Below, piece after piece: positions 55,820-64,000 of a DNA stretch of 64,000 bases. The stretch comes from Dysidea avara (taxonomy: Eukaryota; Porifera; Demospongiae; Dictyoceratida; Dysideidae). The translations under genes were made by a program, and so were the position numbers. Location: positions 2,377,445-2,441,444 of the forward strand of contig NC_089276.1 of the NCBI RefSeq assembly GCF_963678975.1. Reading direction: 5' to 3'. The notes below the pieces were generated by a model. The model was not told the origin of the DNA. It saw only the letters and a program-made list of their open reading frames with translations, and made no database searches. The stretch's first letter is position 1; every line of letters begins with the position of its first letter.

Positions 55820-56881
55820 TTAAGAATAGTTAAGTCTTTCAGGTGATCTAATCTGTGTGCCAGTTTGAGATCTAGTGATTCGTCTGTCAGTATCACTTGT
55901 TTGGTGAGTATTAATTGTAGTTGTTTCATCAGTAAGTCGTTCTGTAATATGAGATTGGTTCCTTCTAACTTTGCCGGATGGTGTGTCGATAATGTATGAT
56001 CTTGGTGTGGTAGAGTTTGAAGTGATTGTACCTGGCACTTGTTTACCTTGGGAGTTTACCCATACATCTGTGTCTGCTGGAAGCTGTGCTGCAGATCTTG
56101 CTCTATGGCGGCGATCATATTGCTCTTTCTGCTGTTCCTTATACTGCCTGTCCTTCTCTGCAAAGCCTTGTAGATGTGGCCAGTTAGGAACTAGTTGGTT
56201 TGCAACTTGTGGTACATCTGTTCTCAACTGTCGCCCCATCAGGAGTTCAGCAGGACTTAAGAGGCACCATGGAAGTGGTGTAGCTTGGTAACTAAGGAGG
56301 GTCAAAGCCATATCGGAAGTCTGTCTTAGAAGACTTTTCACAGTCTTAACCATGCGTTCAGCAAGACCATTCCCTTGCGGGTAATAAGGACTGGATGTAA
56401 CATGTTTGAATCCATAAGTTGAGGAGAATTGTTTCATCTCTGAAGAGTCATGTTGAGGTCCATTATCACTTATAACTGTCTGAGGTATTCCATGTCGGCA
56501 GAAAATTGTCTTCATGGCACTTACAATGCTTGCAGAAGTGGTGGAATTTAGTTTGATGACTTCTGGATAACATGAGTAGTAATCTACCACTAACTTATGA
56601 TTGTTTATTCAGTTCAAAGAGGTCTGTAGCCACTTTCTGCCAAGGATATTTAGGCAGTTCTGAGCTGAGCATCGGTTCTCTGGCAGGAGGTGTAACTTTC
56701 ACACAAATGGGGCATTGTTTGATGAATTGTTCCATTTGTGAAGATACTCTCAGCCACCACACCGAGGTTGTTACTCGAAGACGGCATCTCTCGATACCTT
56801 GGTGACCACATAGGGTGTCATGTTGAAGCTTTGCAGGTACAACAATACGAGCTCTGTAAAGGAGTAAAGAATCACAAACAG
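55820..56881 (-). pseudogene. Gypsy integrase region, frame-broken
   Basis: Reading on the minus strand, the N-terminal zinc-binding HHCC region (QHDTLCGHQG, CPIC) and the first catalytic Asp (ATDLF) lie about 56875-56600 in one frame. After a shift near 56590, the rest is open from 56590: VDYYSCYPEV, the second Asp in VISDNGPQ and the Glu in GLAERMVK. A chromodomain is not evident. The domain inserts the DNA copy into the genome; here it cannot be made in one piece. Confidence 0.8.
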
Positions 56882-57571
56882 TCAGTTCATTTCTAACATT
56901 CCAGTACTTGCTAAGCTCTCCAGTAATAACATGTTTTTCTGGCCAAGTTTTTTGGCAGAATGTGATGAGTTTTGAGCAAATTTGGTCTTCTCTTTGAGCT
57001 CTTCTCTTTGAGCTCTTCGATACTTGTCTAAGCTGTCTTTCGTAGTTGGGAATTGAAAAGTGGTACTGGTCATTTGACTTTCAGTAAGCTCTGCAAGTTG
57101 TTGATCAGATTCTGAAAATTGTTGTGGTGAGCGAGAGAGAGTGTCGGCAGTGTAAAGTAACTTGCCTGGCACATGTGAAATTGTATAATCAAATTGCATT
57201 AAGTGGAGACAGGAACGGAGAATTCTTGGTGGCAAACTGTCTAGAAACTTTGAACCAAGGAGAGGAACAAGTGGTTTGTGGTCAGTTTCAATATGAATTT
57301 TCATTCCTAAGACGTAATCAGAAAATCTTTCACAAGCCCATGTTGTGGCCAAAGCTTTTTTCTCTATTTGGGCATATCTAGTTTCTGTTTCAGTCATAGA
57401 TCTTGAAGCATAAGCCACAGGTTTCCACTGTTGGTTAGTTTTCTGCATGAGAATGGCACCTAGGCCGTAGGCTGATGCATCTGCTGTGAGTTTTGTTTCA
57501 GCAGTAGGATCATACCAGGCCAGGACTGGGGTGGAGGTAAGCTCATGTTTTAACTTGTCAAAGACGTCTGT
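56882..57571 (-). pseudogene. Gypsy RNase H region, frame-broken
   Basis: Contains the TADASAYGLGA, IEKKALATTW and IETDHKPL blocks with the acidic catalytic residues, and TADTLSR at the end of the domain. It follows the RT frame after one in-frame TAA (57572-57574). Near 57000 a 14-bp phrase is tandemly doubled, which throws the downstream frame; the frame expected for the integrase zinc finger then runs on the other phase. Confidence 0.75.
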
Positions 57572-59626
57572 TTAGGACCCCAAGCCCAGTTCTGTTAGAG
57601 GTTGTGAAAGCTCTGCAATGTTTGGAGAAAATTTACCAAGTTGATTCACCATGCCAAGAAAACATCGTAGCTCAGACACATTTGCTGGCTGTTTCATACT
57701 GCTGATAGCTGAGGTTTTCTTTGCATCAGGGAATATTCCATCTGAATTGATGACATGACCAAGGAATGTTATAAAATTCTTAGCAAATTCACATTTGTCT
57801 TTGTTGAGGGTTATGCCAGCATTTTGGATTCTGGTGAGAACGGCATCAAGATGGGTGTCATGCTCATGTCGGTTACTGCCATACACAAGAACATCATCCA
57901 TCAAGCATAACACTCCAGGAAGGCCATCAATTACCTCATTCATGCGTTTCTGAAAGTGTTCAGGGGCACTTGATATGCCAAAGGGCATTTTGTTAAAGCA
58001 AAAACGGCCAAATGGGGAAACAAATGTAGTGAGGTGGCGAGATTTCTCTGCTAGGGGAATTTGCCAGAACCCACTGTTGGCATCCAATTTAGTGAAAAAT
58101 TTAGCTCCAGAAAGTTGGGCAAGTGTGTCATCCACTTTTGGAAGAGGGTGAATCTCTCTTAGAACACTTGTGTTTAGAGGTTTTAAGTCTACACAAATTC
58201 TCACAGTTTTGTCTTTTTTCGGCACAACTACCATGCCCACACACCATTGTGTGGGTGTGTCAACTTTTGATATCACCCCAATTGACTGCATATGGTCTAG
58301 TTCATCTTTCACTTTTTGATGAAGTGGGAGTGGAACTTTTCTGGGAGTGTGAAGGGCAAATGGCTTAGCATCAGGCTTGAGTGTGATTTCAAACTGTTTT
58401 GTAAAAGATCCTAGCCCTGTGAAAAGGTTTGGAAATTTTTGGACAATGTCAGTTTGAGTTTGGTTAATTTGATTAACTTGAGCTAGTATATGCAGTTGTT
58501 GAATAGCAGGTAAACCCAACAAGTTGTGTTTTAGCTGCTGTAAGACATAAACTTCCTGATCACGTTTGTGGTGTGTGGAGGACAAAGTTACAGTAAACTT
58601 ACCCAGGACTTTTAGTGGCTTCCTATCTGGCCCACACAGAGACTTGGTGGCTGGTTTAAGCACAACATTTCCAAGTCTGGTCATTGTCTCTTGGGTAACA
58701 GCTTTGACTTCTGCTCCAGTGTCTAATTTAAACATCACAGGTTGACCATTGATATCAATTGTAATATTCCAGGTGGAGCCTTTCCTAGACTCTATGGCAT
58801 CAAGATAGATCACATCTAGGTCTTCATCTGGCTCTTGACTGTCTGAAGTCATTTCATGAACATGTTTTGACAGACATTGGCTACTGTAGTGGCCCTTCTT
58901 CTTGCACTTGTAGCAAACTGAGTCTCTACCTCGGCAAGTACTGCGAGGATGAGGTTTGTTTCCACAGCGGATACATTTGTGTTTTTGAGTTTGTTTGTCT
59001 CTGTTCAATGTAGCACCTTTAGTAGGAAGGGATTTAAATTTCCTGCCTTTCACATGGTCAACTGATGATTGTGGTTTGGTGGTTTGATTTAGGAATACTT
59101 GCTGCTGTTGTACAGCTTCTCTTTGACGTACCATCTGCATAACTTTGTCTAGGGTCAAGGTAGAATCCATCTGCAGATGCTCAGAGAGTGCAGTGTTACG
59201 GATCCCCACAACTAGGCGATCTCTGATCATTTGGGAAGTCAAATCTCCATATTCACAGTTTTCTACCAAGCTGTAGAGTATGGTGATGTACTCTTCTGCG
59301 GATTCTTCTGGTAATTGGTTCCTGCGGTTAAATCTAGCTCTCTCAAATATGACATCTTTGCGAATCTTGAAGTAACCATTAAGTTTAGCTACAACAGTTT
59401 CATACTTTTGTCTCTCTTCTGATGTGATGTGGGTAGAGGCTAATACGCTCTCTGCTTCTTCACCCAAACAGTAGAGTAGAGTGCTGATTTGCTTAGCTTC
59501 ACTCTTTTCTTCTGACAAACCAGATGCAAGTCGGAACTGTTCAAATCTTCTCAACCACTGTGGCCATTCATCTGGTTTTCGGAAGTTGAATGCTGCTGGG
59601 GGCTTTAGCGATATGTTGCTTGCCAT
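57572..59626 (-). CDS. Gypsy gag-protease-reverse transcriptase
   Basis: ATG at 59624-59626, chosen because upstream codons are in the LTR and leader. Gag domain about residues 1-150 (FERARFNRRNQLPEESAEEY); two canonical CX2CX4HX4C zinc knuckles (CIRCGNKPHPRSTC, CYKCKKKGHYSSQC); aspartic protease DTGA (FKLDTGAEV); RT with VDLKPLN, FTKLDANSGFWQIPL and the catalytic LMDD box (usual YMDD/FIDD position). Gag and pol are in one frame without the usual shift. It stops at TAA 57572-57574, where a WxWGP-type motif is readable in another phase, suggesting two nearby indels. The start codon overlaps the primer site. Confidence 0.82.
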   Translation of the reverse strand: MASNISLKPPAAFNFRKPDEWPQWLRRFEQFRLASGLSEEKSEAKQISTLLYCLGEEAESVLASTHITSEERQKYETVVAKLNGYFKIRKDVIFERARFNRRNQLPEESAEEYITILYSLVENCEYGDLTSQMIRDRLVVGIRNTALSEHLQMDSTLTLDKVMQMVRQREAVQQQQVFLNQTTKPQSSVDHVKGRKFKSLPTKGATLNRDKQTQKHKCIRCGNKPHPRSTCRGRDSVCYKCKKKGHYSSQCLSKHVHEMTSDSQEPDEDLDVIYLDAIESRKGSTWNITIDINGQPVMFKLDTGAEVKAVTQETMTRLGNVVLKPATKSLCGPDRKPLKVLGKFTVTLSSTHHKRDQEVYVLQQLKHNLLGLPAIQQLHILAQVNQINQTQTDIVQKFPNLFTGLGSFTKQFEITLKPDAKPFALHTPRKVPLPLHQKVKDELDHMQSIGVISKVDTPTQWCVGMVVVPKKDKTVRICVDLKPLNTSVLREIHPLPKVDDTLAQLSGAKFFTKLDANSGFWQIPLAEKSRHLTTFVSPFGRFCFNKMPFGISSAPEHFQKRMNEVIDGLPGVLCLMDDVLVYGSNRHEHDTHLDAVLTRIQNAGITLNKDKCEFAKNFITFLGHVINSDGIFPDAKKTSAISSMKQPANVSELRCFLGMVNQLGKFSPNIAELSQPLTELGLGS

Positions 59627-59642
59627 CCCACTTCTGACACCA
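59625..59642 (-). promoter_or_regulatory. Primer-binding site, tRNA-Leu type
   Basis: Minus strand TGGTGTCAGAAGTGGGAT, directly after the 5' LTR. It is complementary to the 3' end of animal tRNA-Leu (…CCCACTTCTGACACCA), recalled from memory. Confidence 0.75.
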
Positions 59643-59888
59643 TGTAGTGTGAAGTTAGTTGCTGTGTTACTCGCAGTTATTACCAATAGCCAGTTAGTTA
59701 ACACAATAAATAGCAGAATAATAAATAGTAAGTACAACACACAATATGTATAGAGACAACCATACAATTACACATGATGTCATACATCATTACAGTATAA
59801 GTCAATTATAGCTAGCTAATACATTACACTTAGAAGGTTACATACAAAGTATGTGTGTGCATGTTGTTCAGTATTGGATCACACCACA
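59643..59888 (-). repeat. 5' LTR of the gypsy element
   Basis: 246 bp. Same TG...CA boundaries as the 3' LTR. Confidence 0.85.
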
Positions 59889-59979
59889 ATAGCCAGCCTT
59901 CAGAAATGGTGATTCATGAAGCACCAGTATCACCAGCACCAGTATCACCAGCACCAGTATCACCAGTGCCAGTGGTATG

Positions 59980-60136
59980 AAATTAAGTATTGGAGAAGAG
60001 GCAGATGAAACAGCTAGATTTGTTGAACTGTGCAATAAGTGGTTTGATGCAATGAATGTACACAACTACTATGAAGGTATACACACTCAAAGATTTTCAA
60101 AAGCCTTATGAATCAGCAAAGGATGACAGATTAGTG
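59980..60136 (+). pseudogene. P-element/THAP9-like transposase, exon a
   Basis: Reads ETARFVELCNKWFDAMNV...YYEGIHTQRF, then, after a one-base shift near 60095-60105, KPYESAKDDRLV up to a GTATGT donor at 60137. The pattern (FvelcNkWFDaMNV) is that of the central part of P-type transposases. A short repeat of CCAGTATCACCAGCA (about 59925-59970) precedes it. Upstream exons are not seen; the gypsy element lies immediately before. Confidence 0.6.
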
Positions 60137-60192
60137 GTATGTTAATCGTGAACATAACATAATAAGCTATTGTTTCTATGACATACAGCTAG

Positions 60193-60325
60193 TTCATGGA
60201 TGAATTCCAACAGTACCTCATAGACTGGGAAGAATCAGTTGACCAACAACCTGGCTACCCCAAGGAAGAGAAAGCATTTATGTTACTAAGCAGAGAAACA
60301 CGTCTTGGACTTAGAATGGCTGATT
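60193..60325 (+). pseudogene. P-element/THAP9-like transposase, exon b
   Basis: FMDEFQQYLIDWEESV...EEKAFMLLSRETRLGLRMAD, preceded by an acceptor (CAGCTAG, ends 60192) and followed by GTAAGG. The flanking introns are 56 and 45 bp, very short and typical of compact animal genomes. In phase with exon a and exon c. Confidence 0.65.
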
Positions 60326-60370
60326 GTAAGGGTGCATAAGTTATATCAAAATAAATTATTTTGCTAATAG

Positions 60371-60678
60371 GTATGTCATTCAAAGGGCTGGTTCAATACA
60401 TTTTCACTATTCCTGGGGTAAAATCTTTCTTAAGTCAGCGGCTGTGTCAGGATCCTTTAGAACGATTTTTTGGACTACAGAGACAATGTGGTGGTGTACA
60501 TGATAATCCAAATGCTAAAGAATTTTGCAACAACACTCAAGCACTGAGAGTTGTGAACTCAGTAGCCAGGGCTTCAAGGGGAGGAAACTGTCGCAAAGGA
60601 AAACAAGACACTTCACTAAGTAATGAAGATATTAATGAGCCACTACCAAAGCGAGCACGCATATCAAAGAACTGTTGA
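60371..60678 (+). pseudogene. P-element/THAP9-like transposase, last exon
   Basis: MSFKGLVQYIFTIPGVKSFL, then the family hallmark DPLERFFGLQRQCGGVHDNPNAKEF, followed by a basic tail and stop. In P/THAP9 transposases this block (D-x-L-E-x-F-F-G...GG-x-x-x-N-P) is the C-terminal RNase H-fold end with a conserved Glu. Intact from acceptor to stop. The gene as a whole is incomplete here and exon a has a frameshift. Convergent with the gene at 60824-61766. Confidence 0.7.
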
Positions 60679-60823
60679 CTAGATTTATATCTTTATTTCA
60701 TTAGCTACATGAAATGTGCATATGCATAGTAGTATTGGTAGCAGATTAGTAGTGTGTGAGTTTGTGTGCATGCGTGCATGTGTACATGTGTGTGAAGTGA
60801 GTATTGTACGTGCTGCTTTTTAT

Positions 60824-61766
60824 TCACTTAATTGCCAATAGTTGTTTTTGTAATCCTTTAGACTTCCCAGTTGTTGTCTGGGTATCCTGCTTATACTTCT
60901 CGATCCAATTATTAGCATATGAAAATCCATGTATTGTGACCCATTCATTTACAATCATCTCAAGTAGGACATTGCCAATCTCTTCTTCCCATTCTGTGCA
61001 AACTATGCTCCAAAAGAACTGGACATTGTCATTGTTCAGCAGAATTTGCTTGCTCTCTGCCCCTAGAAATGGAAAATGTTGCTAATTGATCTGCTTTCGT
61101 AATTGTGTTTCTAAGGCCACAAACAACTGGTATGTATCATTATTGACTCTTTTCAGTCCACCTCTGTCTATCAAACTGATCCAATCTGTTGAGTGAAATC
61201 ATCATTTCTTTTATCGAGCAGATTTCTCAAAAGAGAAATTAATACCTCTTTATGCTGATGGCTTGACCGATATAGCTTCTTCTTTAATGACCTTGGCATG
61301 TACCCTGCAGCATAGCGAAGTCCATTCCTTTCTTCATATGTAAGTGCAGCCTCTTCAGTTTTGATGGTAATATTAGTGGAAATTGGGTATTTTAGTTTAG
61401 TTAGTTCCTTCAGCACATGATCTAGTAGTGATGATCTCGGCAAAAAATTGGTGACCCTTCAGTGCCCACTGTTTTACAAAAGTTCTTCCATAAGTCCAGA
61501 TAGTTAGCTGATGTACGCAGTGTGTGGTATGCACTCCACATTTTCTCCCTCTGGAATTTTCCCCTTGTATCTGAAGCATGATTCGATGGATTTCATTAGG
61601 TTTTCTTCAAATCTTTTTGTTTCCGCATTGTTCTCAGGCTGTTCAATCCATTTCTTCATTTCTCTTGCTATCCTAATTACATTTCTTGCTGTTTGTGATG
61701 GCACTGTAAAATATTCTTCTTTCAAAATTAACTCAATTCCACTTTTCACAAATCCGGATCCATTAG
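60824..61766 (-). pseudogene. Unnamed invertebrate protein family, broken copy
   Basis: A coding stretch of about 300 residues is readable across frames. It starts after a splice acceptor (TCTACAG, minus strand) with SGIELILKEEYFTVPSQTAR, continues AYHTLRTSANYLDLWKNFCK, then TYEERNGLRYAAGYMPRSL, then ISLIDRGGLKRVNNDTYQLF, and ends WVTIHGFSYANNWIEKYK...stop 60824. I recall this layout (EExxLRYaaGYvp...) from uncharacterised cnidarian and sponge proteins, but know no function. Lesions: frame breaks near 61530, 61440 and 61175, and TAG at 61082-61084. It ends 145 bp from the P-like gene, tail to tail. Confidence 0.55.
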
Positions 61767-61848
61767 CTGTAGATAGAGAGTAAAAACAATAATATATGGC
61801 ATGGATATAATTCCCAGATGCTGGCAGGAGAATGGACTACTTGAACAT

Positions 61849-62305
61849 TAGGGACCCGCCTATTATGCTCATAATTTTACCTATTATGCTATGCTGCACT
61901 GCTCAAAAATTTACCTGTTATGCTTAAATTTATGCTCAATACTTACCCATTATGCTCAAATTATGTCCAATTATTTATGCCTCAGTTCTCATGCTCTGCT
62001 AATAATTTCCAATCTATGGATAAGTAATAAGTGGCTGCAGTACAAACTTACTTGTCAAAATGCATATCACAGAAAAGATCGATATACTCTAATAGAACAG
62101 TCAGCTATGAGATTGTTCTGTTAGAATTGCTGACTGTTCTATTAGAGTATATCGATCTTTCTGTGATAGCTATTTTGATAAGCAAGAATTTATACTATTA
62201 CACACTGAAATATTCTACCTATTATGCTAGCATTATGCTCAATGCTTCCAGACACCTATTATGCTCATAATTTAATAATATGCAAGCATAATCGGCGGGT
62301 CCCTA
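61849..62305. mobile_element. hAT-type MITE, 8-bp TSD TTGAACAT
   Basis: Ends TAGGGACCCGCC and GGCGGGTCCCTA, a perfect inverted pair of at least 12 bp. TTGAACAT flanks it exactly at 61841-61848 and 62306-62313. Many TTATGCTC phrases inside, as in the MITE at 7820-8267. A D-type hairpin is nested at 62065-62168. Confidence 0.9.
62065..62168. repeat. D-type hairpin nested in the hAT MITE
   Basis: Inverted arms TATCACAGAAAAGATCGATA and TATCGATCTTTCTGTGATA enclose ACTCTAATAGAACAGTCA and its complement; short spacer. This is the most compact two-ended D copy in the window. Confidence 0.75.
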
Positions 62306-63007
62306 TTGAACATTAACTTTTGGTATAAAGTTATCAGCTATGGAAACTGATATGGTTCAATTTGTAACCAAAATGTAGGCGAAGCTGGCAATTAGTACCG
62401 TATAGCTAGTTTGTCACTGCTAATCGTAAGCCACACCCTTTATAAGCTACAACGTCAAATAATTAGTTAGCAGATAACAAGAACTGAGTTAAGTACCTGC
62501 ACCTGCCATGCACTTTCTTTAGCTGTTAAACCGATAACTAGAAGGAACCAAAACTTCGCTGAATTTAATCACTATACGCACTGATAACACGGATAGAAAA
62601 CGGTTGCTAGGTAAATACGAGCGCGTTTCCAATCCCGCTTACGCCCTCTATTATCTCTGCCACTATGAAGAAGATACAACACTTACTTCGCTTCCTTCAT
62701 GTATATCGCTCTTCTTTCTTCGTTTGTGGCAGGTTATTTCATCAGAAAAGACATTTTCTCGTTGGGCGCGCCACGCGTTAAACAAGCCACAGACTAATTA
62801 GATAATTACTGAGACCATGGGAATCCATCAGTAAACCCCAGCTGTGTGTAATTGTAGAAGAGAACCTTCCCCTGACTAATTATATGCCATATTTGAGTAT
62901 AGGCGGGCGTGATTAACCACATTCCGTATACGCGAATTTAAGGGGTTTCACACGCGCGGTGGTAATTTTCGTCCGGGAGAAGTGAATCACGATTAATCAG
63001 GCTTCAA
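62306..63007. other. Gene-free stretch with GC-richer 3' part
   Basis: No gene recognised. From about 62870 the sequence is richer in CpG (CACACGCGCGGTGG, TTCGTCCGGGAG), which would suit a promoter for the following exon. Confidence 0.35.
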
Positions 63008-63065
63008 ATGTTCGCCCAGATTGTGAGGCTGGTCATAGTCCTCTCAGGACTTTTAGTCACCACAG
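63008..63065 (+). CDS. Candidate first exon encoding a signal peptide
   Basis: ATG followed by 18 codons: MFAQIVRLVIVLSGLLVTT, a short basic start and a hydrophobic core typical of a secretion signal. The exon then ends at CACAG|GTCAGT, a good splice donor in phase 1. Phase-1 introns just after signal peptides are common in secreted and cell-surface modular proteins. The in-frame stop a few codons into the intron means it must be spliced to make sense. The next exon is not identified inside the window. Confidence 0.35.
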
Positions 63066-64000
63066 GTCAGTCATAGTTTAATGAGTGTTGTGATGTCGAC
63101 GAGGGACGCGTCATGCAAAACTTTAGGTAGGCATTCCAGACTGATCTTAAAATTTTGGAAAAACGGGCTTTTTATATGCTCAATAGATAGAGTATTGATT
63201 GCTGATCTCAGAAATATATAGTTTGTTGGGTTGGAATTAGCTACTTTGGCATGCACAGTGCTTAAAAACTGAAAAAAAGGTACATTTTTTTCTCCAGGGC
63301 TCCCCATACATTTTACAGGGGAAAATGGCACAATTGAATCAGGAAGCCATCTAGCAATCTGGACTATCTTGAAACTGCAATTGCTTCTAGCTGCAAGTTT
63401 GTACATGTATTGAGAGTAACTTCAAGTCTTATTGGATCTCAGCGATCTTTGTATGCTTTGTGGTGAGCAAATATGTTTCACCTACTGCACACTTCTCAAT
63501 ACAATGGTGTATGCCCTTAGGCAAGTGGCTATCTCAAGTTGGTAAAAACATCAAGTTAACAACTTATAAAGGTAAACAACTAAAGTGGAGGTGCCACAAT
63601 GATGCAACAATACTTAAGGTGGAGTTGTGGTTTCAATTATGGCATTGTTATGCCGACTTTGAAGTGGTTTATACTTTTGAGCTGATGACACAACCATCAG
63701 AAAATTGCTCTGGAGCTGAAAATCGCTAACCCGAGCAAAGTAACTACGCACTTTAAAGTAAGCACCAGTGACTACCTTCCACCCGACAGTACGTTTTTTA
63801 AAGTTTTAAAGTATTCTACATACATTACAAGGCTTGAAAAGATTACAAAACAACACAGAATTTACTTATATGTAACGCGCACGATAAAACTAAGATTTTC
63901 ATGATGATCAGCATGTGGACAAACCCCACAGCGATTTTCACCCTCATTGGAGCTCGGACGACGGAGCAATCCCAAGTTGAACACGAGTTGTCATTTTGTG
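63066..64000. other. Unassigned sequence
   Basis: A 111-codon frame on the minus strand (63406-63071) and an 89-codon frame on the plus strand (63460-63729) carry no recognisable domain. Either could be an exon, but there is no supporting signal. Confidence 0.3.

Larger units (their letters stand above)
55554..59888 (-). mobile_element. Ty3/gypsy LTR retrotransposon (Mag-like), defective
   Basis: Minus-strand element: 5' LTR at 59643-59888, primer site 59625-59642, gag-protease-RT-RNase H-integrase, polypurine tract about 55803-55815, 3' LTR 55554-55802. The LTRs differ by about six substitutions and one 3-bp indel (about 97% alike), so the insertion is fairly recent. Flanks ATTGC (55549-55553) and ATAGC (59889-59893) agree at 4 of 5 positions, consistent with an aged 5-bp duplication. 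pol has several frame breaks, so this copy is dead. Confidence 0.88.

Noticed and set aside
55971..59753. Plus-strand frames across the gypsy element
   Set aside because: Antisense of gag-pol on the minus strand, without protein features.

Overview
The window is eukaryotic and almost entirely made of nested transposable elements. It is AT-rich, introns are very short where they can be read (45 and 56 bp), and non-LTR, LTR, pogo, hAT-like and P-like elements sit beside many fold-back MITEs. This fits an invertebrate animal with a compact genome. A demosponge such as Amphimedon is my best guess, from the look of the element families only. I see no rRNA, tRNA or CRISPR locus, and no complete host gene. 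Host-like material is limited to one truncated Ig-like exon (about 7.1 kb) and one candidate signal-peptide exon (about 63.0 kb).

Layout, left to right. 0.4-4.5 kb: a full-length CR1/L2-like LINE on the minus strand with intact ORF1 and ORF2; the two ORFs share one frame, separated by a single TGA. 4.7-9 kb: MITEs and fold-back elements, some nested. 10-13.5 kb: a long minisatellite of hairpin-forming units. 13.5-20 kb: decayed repeats, a dead RT fragment, small fold-backs and a 20-bp tandem array.

20.3-55.5 kb is one deep nest. Two copies of a fold-back hAT-like family ('A', about 1,554 bp each after removing insertions) lie next to each other. A1 (20356-26715) is split by a 4.8-kb element 'B1' with 4-bp target duplications. 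A2 (26726-55503) is split by an unknown 2-kb insert and by a large hAT-like element 'C' (29901-55140, 8-bp target duplication CGGCGCAG). C contains a truncated LINE (LINE2) and a second B copy (B2), and B2 holds a truncated LINE (LINE3). LINE2 is split at a TA dinucleotide by a 10.4-kb pogo/Tigger-type transposon (31426-41845). That transposon carries a DDE transposase gene and a second gene joining a Ulp1/SUMO-protease-like domain to a PHD finger.

Sequence 33317-41986 is repeated as 42187-50856, on either side of a 200-base N gap: the end of one contig equals the start of the next. This is most simply an unmerged contig overlap, so the second transposase/Ulp1-PHD set is probably not a real second copy.

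55.5-59.9 kb: a Ty3/gypsy LTR retrotransposon on the minus strand, LTRs about 97% alike, with a tRNA-Leu-type primer site and a broken pol. 59.9-61.8 kb: the 3' exons of a P-element/THAP9-like transposase facing a broken gene of an unnamed family. 61.8-62.3 kb: a hAT-type MITE with a perfect 8-bp duplication. 62.3-64 kb: mostly unassigned sequence with the candidate signal-peptide exon.

The most interesting points are the pogo transposon with a Ulp1-PHD cargo gene, the LINE whose ORF2 has no usable ATG and sits behind one in-frame TGA, and the B family with palindrome-rich ends and 4-bp target duplications.
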